Shown: positions 55,991 through 64,000 of the stretch, piece after piece
How positions within the stretch are numbered: the first letter of the stretch is position 1
Layout: each line of letters opens with the position of its first letter
DNA from: Balaenoptera acutorostrata
Lineage: Eukaryota; Chordata; Mammalia; Artiodactyla; Balaenopteridae
Direction: 5' to 3'
NCBI RefSeq assembly: GCF_949987535.1
Contig: NC_080066.1
Span: forward strand, 129,312,335 to 129,376,334
Length of the DNA stretch: 64,000 nucleotides
Position numbers and translations under genes: made by a program
Notes under the pieces: model-generated
Told to the model about the DNA's origin: nothing
The model's database searches: none
The model's input: the letters and a program-made list of their open reading frames with translations, nothing else

Positions 55991-56028
55991 CTTCTCTCTC
56001 TCTCTCTCTCTTTTTTTTTTTTTTTGTA
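55991..56028. repeat. (TC)n-(T)n tract inside the L1
   Basis: A pyrimidine run of CT repeats followed by T13-14 interrupts ORF2 of this L1. Other short runs within the same element are T16-18 at about 56618-56634, (TTG)9 at about 57085-57110 and T14 at about 57652-57666. Confidence 0.85.
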
Positions 56029-57370
56029 GCGTCCTGTCCTTCTCTAGTTTTGGTATCAGGGTAATGCTGGCCTCATAAAATGTGTTTGAAAGTATTCAGT
56101 TTTTTTCTCTTTTTGGGAAGAATTTGAGTAGGATAGGTATTAAATCTTCTTGAATATTTTGTAAAATTTACCAGTGTAGCCTTCTGGTCCTAGGGTTTTG
56201 TTTGTTGGGTGATTTTTATTTACTATTTCAATTTCCTTACTAGTAATTGGTCTATTCACATTTTATATTTCTTCGTGATTCATTCTAAGACGATTGTATG
56301 TTTCTAGGCATTTATCCATTTCTTCTATGTTGTCCCATTTGTTGTCATATAATTGTTAGTAGTAGTCTCTCTTGATCTTTTGCATTTCTTTGGTATTAGT
56401 TGTAACTTATCTTTCATCTCTGATTTTATTTATTGAGTCCTCTTTCTTTTTTTCTTGGTTATTCTAGCTAAGTTTTTGTTGATTGTGTTTTTCTTTCCAA
56501 AGAATCAGCTCTTAGTTTCATTGGTCTTTCCTATATGTTTTAGTCTTTATCTCATTTATTTCTTTTCTGATCTTTGTTATTTCCTCCCTTCTACTAATTT
56601 TGGGCTTTGTTTGTTCTTTTTTTTTTTTTTTTTTATTCCCTTAGGTATAAAATCAAATTGCATATTTGAGATTTTTCTTGTTTCTTGAGGTAGGCCTTGT
56701 ATTTCTATGAACTCCCCTCGTAGAACTGCTTTTGCTGCATTGCATAGATTTTGGTATATTATATTTCTGTTTTCATTTGTTTCTAGGTCCTTTGATGATC
56801 CATTGGTTGTTCAGGAGCTTGTGGTTTAATCTCCACATAACTGTGATTTTTCCCTTTTTTGTGATTGATTTCTAGTTTCATAGCATTGTGGTTGGAGAAG
56901 ACGCTTGATATGATTTCAAGCTTCTTGAACTTATTGAGACTTGTTTTGTGACCTAACATGTGATCTTTTATGGAGAATATTTTATGTGCACTTGAGAAGA
57001 ATGTGCACTCTGCTGCTTTGGGGTGGAATGTCCTCTATATATCTATTAAATCCATGGGTCTAATGTGTTGTTTAAGTCCATTTTTGTTGTTGTTGTTGTT
57101 GTTGTTGTTGATTTTCTGTCTGGTTGACCTATTCACTGTTGTAGAGGGGTGTTAAAATTCCTTAGTATAATTGCATTGCTTTCTTTTTTTTCTTTAAGTC
57201 TGTTAATATTAGTTTTATATATCTTGGTGCTCCTCTGTTAGGTGCATATACATTTATAAATACTACATCTTCTTGCAGGATTAACCCCTTCATAATTATG
57301 TAATGCCCTTCCCTGTGTTTTAATACAGTCATTGTTTTAAGTCTATTTTGTCTGATAATGAATATAGCTA

Positions 57371-57718
57371 TTACAGCTTCTTTTCATTTCTATTTGCGTG
57401 GATTATCTTTTTCCATCCCTTCACCTTGTCATTTTCTGTCCTTTCTTCTAAACTGAGTCGCTTATAGATAGTATATAGATGGGTCTTGTTTTTTATCCAT
57501 TCAGCCACTCTATGTCTTTTGATTAGCAAATTTTCCCATTTACATTTAAAGTAAATATAATCATTAATAGGTATATAATTATTAGTAGATATGTACTTAT
57601 TGCCATTTTGATAATTGCTTTTCTCAATGTTTTTGTGGTTCCTCTCTGTTCCTTTTTTTTTTTTTTCTTGTCCTGTGTTGGTGGTTTTCTTTAATGTTAT
57701 ATTTAGATTCTTTCTCAT
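57371..57718 (-). pseudogene. L1 ORF2 endonuclease start, remnant
   Basis: A 115-codon frame whose second half reads LLIKRHRVAEWIKNKTHLYT and then KVKGWKKIIHANRNEKK, the N-terminal endonuclease region of L1 ORF2. The QETH catalytic block is degraded. This is a fragment of the L1 at 55743-59970 and cannot be functional. Confidence 0.8.
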
Positions 57719-58250
57719 TTTCTTTTATGTATCTACCATAAGTTTTTTCCTTGCAGTTACTGTGAGGTTCACATATAACATGCTATGTAAGTAGTAGCCA
57801 GTTTTGAGTGGGTAGTGACTTAAATTTGAACACATTCTGAGTCTTTATCTTTTTACTCCTCCCCACACATTTTATACTTTTGATGACACATTTTTCATCT
57901 ATTTATTTTGTGCGTCCTTTAGCTAATAATTGTAATTTTAGTTCATTTAGCTACTTTTTACTACTTTTGTCTTTTAATCTTTGTGCTTGCTTTATAAATG
58001 ATTGATCAACTACCTTTATGATATATTTACCTTTTTCAATGAGATTTTTACTTCCTTATGTTTTCTTGTTAATTTGTGGCATTTCTTTTCAGCTTAAAGA
58101 AGTCACTTTAATATTTCTTGTAGGACTTAGTAGTGATGGACCCCTTTAGCTTTTGCTTATATGGGAAAATCTTGATCCCTTTTCCAATTTTGAATGGTAG
58201 CCTTTTTAGGTAGAGAATTCTTGGTTGGATTTTTTGGGGTTTTTTTCTCC

Positions 58251-58520
58251 TCAGCTCTTTGAATATGTTAAGCCACTTTCTTCTGGCTTGAAAGTTTCTG
58301 CTGAAAAATCTGCTGGTAGCATTATGGGGTTTCCTTTGTACATAACAGATTGTTTTTCTCTTGCTGCTTTTAAGATTCTCTCTTTATCCGTAACATTTTC
58401 CATTTTAATTATAATGTGTCTTGGTGTGTGTCTCTTTGGGTTCATCTTATTTGGAACTCTCTGAGATTCCTGGACATGGATGTCTCTTTCCTTCTCCATA
58501 GTAGGGAAGTTTTTAGCCAC
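58251..58520 (-). pseudogene. L1 ORF1 C-terminal remnant
   Basis: An 89-codon frame with MNPKRHTPRHIIIKM and LKAAREKQSVMYKGNPIML, matching the RNA-binding and C-terminal domains of L1 ORF1p. The upstream coiled-coil part (58560-58900) is broken by stops. It belongs to the same L1. Confidence 0.85.
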
Positions 58521-59989
58521 TATTTATTCAAATAAGTTTTCTGGACTTTTCTCTCTTTCTTCTCCTTCTGGGACCCCTATAATGAAGATGCTATTCCACT
58601 TGATGTTAAGGTATCTTTACTTTTTAAAATTCTTGTATTTTGCTGCTCTGAGTTAGTTCCATTGTTTTGTCTTCCAGCTCACTTATTCATTCTTCTCCCT
58701 TATCTAGTCTGCTGCTGAACCCCTTTACTATATTTTTCAGTTTAGTATACATTCTATTTTGTACTTCCTTACATTTTTTATCTAAGTTTTCATTGTGTTC
58801 ATCCATTTTCCCCTCAGTTCACAGAACATCTTTATGATTGTTATTTTAAACTCTCTATCAAGTAGATTACTTATCTGTTTTGTTCTTTTTCTGAGGTTTT
58901 CTCTCGTTCTTTTCATTGGAACATATTTCTCTGTTTTCTCATTTTGTCCAATTCTTTGTGTTTGTTTACCATTCTTTGTGTTGTTACCATGTATTAGGTA
59001 AATCAGTTATCACTTCTAGTCTTGAAGGAGTGACCTTATTTAGGAGATGTCCTGTGGAGCTCAGAAGCACAATCCTACCTGGCCACCAGAGCCAGGCACT
59101 CACAGGGTGGCTCCTATGTGGGCTTCCTGCTCCCTTCTGTTGTGGCAGTAGCACAGCTGCACAGTCCTGATGGGCAGGGTTGGTCCCTGGATGAGCTGTG
59201 GAGCCCAGCAGCAGCTGCTGTGGCATGCTGGTGGGCAGGGCTATTTCTTGACCAGCTGTGAGGCTTGGCCAAGGCTCAGAGGTAGGTGGGGCTCTCTGCA
59301 GGGTGCACCAACTGGTGCTAATGAGGTTAGATGGAGAATTCGAAAATGTCATACACCAGTGTTGACATTCAAGCAGCCTGAGACCACAAAAATGGCTCCC
59401 ACCAGTGTTTCAGTCCCCAAACAGCATCCCAACTATTTTCTGCCTCTCTGGCAGAGGCTTTAAGATTACTAAGTGGATCCCTTTCACATCTGGTCCATGC
59501 ACTTTTCAATACGGTGTTTTTATGCTGGTTTTCAAGTCAGGTGGGTCTGCACAGCAGCCCTTTAAGAGCAGGTTTTCTGTTCTCTGAAGTTCTGTAGTTT
59601 TCCTGGGCACATTCCTCATTGGTTTTCACAGACAGGTGTTTTGGGGGCTCATCTCTCCTGTGCAGGATCTAAGGGTTGGAGTGCCTAATGTGGAGCTAAA
59701 TCCCTCATACCTCAGGGAAAAGATCCTTACCTTTGTGACCCCTCCCAATTGTGGTTTGCTGTGTCTGGGGTGTGGATATTTCCTTGTTGAGACCATATCT
59801 CTGCCTCTTCTACCTGTCTCAGTGCTGTCCTTTTACCCTTTGTTGTGGAGGCTCTGTTTATCCAGTTTGCAGCTCCCTTTTTGAGGGAATTATTCCATAT
59901 GTAGTTATAGATTTGTTTTATCTGTGGGTGGAGGTGAGTTGAGGATCTTCCTACACCACCATCTTGAAACCTGTCAATGGCTAATTCTT

Positions 59990-60440
59990 AATTCCTGGTA
60001 AAAATGTGAATTAGTAAAGCCATTGTGAAAAACAGTCTATCAACATTGATTAAACTGAAGAATACACATACTCTTTGTCAAGTAATCTCTCAAGGAATCT
60101 ACCACATGGAAATAAAACCACATCAGTTTGCTATTTTTTTGTCCAAGGACAATTACTGTAGTATTGTTCTGAAAAAAAAAAAAAAAACCCGTTAATAACA
60201 AGCAGTCTGATTACAGAACACTCACACAATAAAATATCATGCAGTTATTAAAGGAATACTTTATTATTTGACTTGGAAGAATTTCTACAAGGTATTTAAT
60301 ATGATCCCATTGTTGTAAGATAAAATATTTGCATGTTATGCATATGTGTGTGAAAGTATATTAAGGATATGAATATGGAGAAATCAAAATGTAAAATTAA
60401 GTTCTGCTTTTGGTCGACTGGATAAGGGTTAGCATGGATT
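59990..60440 (+). mobile_element. Old L1 3'UTR fragment, sense
   Basis: GTAAAGCCATTGTGAAAAAC with AGTC, then CAAGGAATCTACCACATGGA, CAATAAAATATCATGCAGTT and ATTAAAGGAATACTTTATT follow the plus-strand order of old L1 3' ends (equal to the usual GGAAAACAG… and ATATTATTCAGCC… blocks). An A16 run lies at about 60172-60187. It is strongly diverged. Confidence 0.62.
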
Positions 60441-60584
60441 GTTGTGAAGTTAGGGGTACCTACTAGGTATATGAGGAATACCCTAGAAAAACTGATGAAT
60501 GAGTAGCTGGTAAATGATAGTATCTCACGAGTGTTGATATGATCTATGTAAACCCAGTATGAGTGATTTCTAAAGCCATCCTCT

Positions 60585-60660
60585 AAAAAAATATTTATTG
60601 AATGCCTATATACGTCAGGCACTCTTCTAGGTGCTAGAGAAACAGTAGTAAATAAGACAG
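60585..60660 (-). repeat. L2/MIR-like tail, antisense
   Basis: TTTATTGAATGCCTATATAC, GTCAGGCACTCTTCTAGGTG and CTAGAGAAACAGTAGTAAAT match the reverse complement of the L2 tail. Confidence 0.6.
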
Positions 60661-62738
60661 TTTACAGAGGGAGTTTTAGTAGGACATGCCACAAGGCACT
60701 ATTCTTTATCTTCAATTGGTCAACATTTTTATTAAGATAACATTGGCAGTATTTACAATACAGAAGGGATGGGGATTATTTTATTGATAGAATAAGGATT
60801 CATGAATGTTTCAGGGGGCTTTATTAACTTTCTACTAAAATATTAACTTTAACAGTATTAACAATAAGGTCACATTAAGGTCACTATTTTTTTTTAATGA
60901 GAAGCATCTGCTGAAGCAGTAAATGAAGAGTGGTGCTTTCCTAATAGTACAGAAAAGCTATTTCAAAGTTTTAGGTTACTAGAATCTCAGCGAGACTTAG
61001 TAATATGGAATGGTTTTCCAAAGAATGAAAAAAATAAATTAATATTGCCTTAATAGAAATTCAGTGTGCAGTTAAGTATAGTATATAACAGAGGAAGCTT
61101 TCATTTATGTTAAATACTATAAGGTATTATAAATAGATTAACTCCAGCTGTGGGTAATTAACTCTATGTGCAAATTTATGTTATTAATGAAAATGGAATA
61201 AATAGTGCCCAGAAAAATATACTATAAGTGGTGAACAGAATTAAAAAGGATTCCATTGAGGAGTAGTTGAGATGTTTAATCTGAAGAAATACCTTCACAC
61301 TTTTGAAGTTTTTTTCAGATATGTGGAATGTATTATTTTTTTTAATCTTCATTTGATAAAATTATAAAAAATCATATTTGTCTTTAACAAGTTGATGAAC
61401 AAATTATTCACAATAATTCAAATATGGGATGCAATAACTTAGCAGCTAGTGAGTTTTTCATCATGAGTGGCATTCAACTGGATGCTAAATGATCATTAGC
61501 ATAGATGTCATAGAGGGAATCATGAATGTGTTGTACAGTGAGAAGAATTGGAGTGAGAAGAATCAGTCAATTTCCGAGGTCCCTTCCAATTCTGAGAATC
61601 TTGAGCTAAAGGAACTTCTTTTGATGAGTCTCACAGTATGTCAGGGCTAGTTTGCTGAAAAGTCTGCAACTGTGAAATGAATTGCAGATTGGTTAAGCCC
61701 AAGAATATACAAACAAAAGTTTTAATTAAAAAAAACAGCAATCTGTAGAGCAAATATATTTTTTAAATTCCATATTCAATTTAATTTTTCTTCTTTTTCA
61801 TTATTTTTCAGAAGGTTTAAATTTTATTCTGATGAGTTTAAAAGAAATACAGAATTCCTAAATTATATGCTCTCTATACAGTGAGAGAAAAATAAAGAGG
61901 ATTTGGCTCTCCATTCTAGCAGACTTACTCATTTTTAAAAATAAATATATACATATAGTCTAAGTAATGTGTGCCTCAACACATGTATGTGTATATATGG
62001 TAGCATTAATGTAGTATTTATATTATTTATCATAATAGTTATGTACCTGCCTACTGATTTCAAATCATATTAAGTTACAATCCTTTTTATTAGATAGTAT
62101 AGTACTTAACTGCTTTGTGGAATTTAAAAATCTAATGATTCACTTTTATATCAGTAGTTTTTCACTTAGCATGTAGTCATTTAATCTATGATTTTTACTT
62201 GATAGAATTTTAATTTTCTACTCAAAACTGCTTTATAAACTAACATGTTTAAACTTCAATTTCTGAAATCACATATGATTGATTTGTTGATCAAATACTG
62301 CAGTGAATTTGTTTTTCTAATAGTGGATGAAGAGAGTGTTACACATGGATATGAGTTGATATATGTAAAAGTTATTTATAAGCTGCAAATAGTAGGAAAT
62401 TGATATGTACAAGACCTATAATCTTTTTAAATTGCATCTGTAAGAAATAGAAATGAAATATTAAATGGGAACAAATTCTAGTATTTCCTTCAAAGTCATG
62501 ACTTACAAAGGAATATCCACCACCACACTGTTATTCATCATTGTACAAAATGTGTGAAAGCATTTGGACACACAGGAAAAAAAAAATGAGGTATACATAC
62601 TAGAATGGAAGAGACAATATTATCATTCTCTCTGGGCAATAGAAATATCTTTCTATAAAACATGTCCAAGAACATAAACCAGAAAACTGTTAAAATATTA
62701 GAATGAAAAGTAAATAAGTGCAATCAAATTGCTGGATA
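60661..62738. other. Unique AT-rich non-coding DNA
   Basis: No gene. GAGGTCCCTTCCAATTCTGA (about 61577) may be the last part of a MIR-type SINE; the rest shows no repeat that I recognise. Confidence 0.42.
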
Positions 62739-63365
62739 CTGTTGAGCAATGTTGAGATGGTCAGTTAGGAAAACGAGTCCAACTGAAAGTAACAATCAGG
62801 CCTTTATTCACGTAGTGTGACAATGCAGACAAGAGGCCAAAAGAGGCACTGGCTCCTCAGTGTTCCATTTTCCTTCACAGAATGACACTGGGCAAGAGTC
62901 TGAAAGATACAGCTCAGCTAGGAAGAACGGTCCCCCTGCCAAGGACCCCTAACAAAAGACCCTTGCCTATTATGGACTCATGGACCAAGGGAGAAGGAAG
63001 AGAGAAAAGGAATAAAAGTGGGAAAGTACTGAGTCAAAGTGGAGAAAAATGCCTCAGCTGAGGTCTCCAGTAAAGAGGGGACACCTGGGAAGTGCCTCAG
63101 CCAAAACCCAAATAAGGAAGACCTTGAATAGAAGTGCCTTGGCTCAGAATGCAGCTATATGTATGAGCATGGTTGGACTGGAGAGGGGGATCTCAGCCCT
63201 TGACTGAATTTCCTCCAGAAAACTGTCATGCACTGGCTGTGTATCATGTCTGGTGTGGGGAGGGCAGCAACCCCCCAAGAAACATGCCAGGAAGAACCTT
63301 TTAATTGCTTATGACCAGGACTTAAAGATCACACATAAGATTTGTGTCCTAAAACTGGGCTCCTC
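62739..63365 (-). mobile_element. Probable solo LTR, antisense, family unknown
   Basis: A block of about 630 bp richer in GC than its surroundings, starting TGTTGAGCAATG and ending GGGCTCCTCA. ATCAGGCCTTTATTCACG (about 62797) is the reverse complement of AATAAAGGCCTGAT, a typical LTR poly(A) signal followed by the R/U5 region. No clean target duplication is seen, and no internal viral genes are present. It could also be part of another retroelement. Confidence 0.4.
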
Positions 63366-63522
63366 AGAAAAAAAAACTATAAATATATAGTAAATACAAT
63401 AATTTGTATATCTTTATACTAGCAGAAATTAATGTGTTACAAAAGGTTACTTCATGCTTAATCACTGAAAATAAACTTAACCATAAGTGTGCAACATCCA
63501 AATAAAGAAAACTGTTATATTT

Positions 63523-63612
63523 AGCGAATTGCCTGGCGGTCCAGATCCAGTGGTTAGGATTCTGCATTCACTGACGAGGGCTTGGGTTCAATCTCTGGTC
63601 GGAGAACTAAAA
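63523..63612 (+). mobile_element. tRNA-Glu SINE head fragment
   Basis: GCGAATTGCCTGGCGGTCCA, AGTGGTTAGGATTCTGCATT, CACTGACGAGGGCTTGGG, then the B-box GGTTCAATCTCTGG and TCGGAGAACTAAAATCCC. This is the tRNA-like part of a CHR/Bov-tA-related SINE; the body is absent or too diverged. Confidence 0.82.
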
Positions 63613-64000
63613 TCCCATCAAATAAGGCCTGAATGATTTGAAAAACATAATATTCTGGAAAGACACCTAACACTATAAAACTATTAATTTCCCTAAACTG
63701 AATTCACATTATATATGTAATTCTAGTCAAACTCTCAATGGATGCTTTTGGAGCATGATGAATTTATTCAAAATTCCTCTGAAAGAGTACAATGCTTTAG
63801 GAAAGTACCAAATTTGCTTTCCTTAGTAAAAGAAAATGTTTAACACTTTAATACAGCTTTGATATTTTTGATGCTGGAATTTTGTATTTTTATGAGGAAG
63901 TCATTGGAAAGAGTACAAGGGCCAAGATACATTGAAAGAAAAATTAAGGGACTGTGTGATTATGACAAGGAGAAGAGAAAGAAATTAGGAGATTGTGGGA
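63613..64000. other. Non-coding, no feature recognised
   Basis: AT-rich unique DNA to the right edge of the window; no gene seen. Confidence 0.4.

Larger units (their letters stand above)
55743..59970 (-). mobile_element. Long antisense L1 with complete 5' end but missing 3' half
   Basis: From left to right: reverse transcriptase region (TATTGAGATGATCATATG at 55760, GTTGAGCCATCCTTGTATCC, TTGGTATCAGGGTAATGCTG), ORF2 linker and endonuclease (56800-57720), ORF1 (58100-58800) and a 5'UTR ending with CCACCATCTTG (59957-59967), the reverse of a YY1-type L1 start. The left edge equals a point inside ORF2 that lies near 829 in the first L1 of this window, so the 3' part of ORF2, the 3'UTR and the poly(A) are absent. 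It is clearly older than the 1-5762 copy. Confidence 0.88.

Noticed and set aside
63523..63612. Possible functional tRNA-Glu gene (A- and B-box-like sequences)
   Set aside because: The sequence is the tRNA-derived head of a SINE with mutated stem positions; the anticodon arm is not tRNA-like. The same holds for the heads of the other SINEs.

Overview
This 64 kb window looks like intergenic or intronic DNA from a mammal, most likely a cetacean (whale or dolphin). The main clue is six tRNA-Glu-derived SINEs of the CHR type. Four are near-complete, with the hallmark end GGCTTCCCTGGTGGCGCAG or its reverse complement; one is the related form ending in GGAAGTCCC; one is a head fragment. Together with LINE-1 3' ends typical of cetartiodactyls, these point to a whale, dolphin or close relative. 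The base composition is AT-rich, except for the GC-rich 5'UTR of a LINE-1 at about 4.3-5.6 kb. I found no host protein-coding exon, tRNA, rRNA or CRISPR array. Every open frame with recognisable protein similarity belongs to a transposable element, and all of those are broken.

Layout. 1-5762: a 5'-complete LINE-1 on the minus strand that runs off the left edge, with ORF2, ORF1 and a 5'UTR carrying two tandem GC-rich monomers; an older L1 fragment follows to about 6240. 7.3-9.4 kb: one long, very old interspersed repeat. 9.6-18 kb: a SINE, MIRs, MER5A, an old Tigger transposon and a short L1 tail, separated by unique DNA. 18.5-23.2 kb: a very old antisense L1M broken by younger pieces, followed by two Tigger-type elements (23.2 and 24.5 kb). 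25.26-26.61 kb: a three-level nest of LTRs. 30-34.7 kb: a SINE, an L1 tail, an antisense MaLR LTR and a hAT element inserted in an ancient repeat. 34.7-38 kb: an old sense-strand L1M with a hAT insertion and a TG/TA/CA microsatellite. 39.4-40.5 kb: the relic of a hAT (Charlie-like) transposase gene. 43.7-45.4 kb: a recent L1 tail and a SINE. 46.5-48.7 kb: old L1M pieces split by a solo LTR. 50-54 kb: two SINEs and an L1 tail. 55.7-60.4 kb: a long antisense L1 with a complete 5' end but no 3' half, abutting an old sense L1 3' end. 62.7-63.6 kb: a probable antisense LTR and a SINE head.

Nothing here forms an operon or pathway, and I see no new functional system. The interest lies in the insertion history (nested elements with readable target-site duplications), internal tandem growth inside two SINEs and the L1 promoter, a strong antisense bias of the L1 copies, and two unique non-repeat stretches that may be conserved regulatory DNA. 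Family names come from memory of consensus sequences and should be confirmed with RepeatMasker/Dfam.
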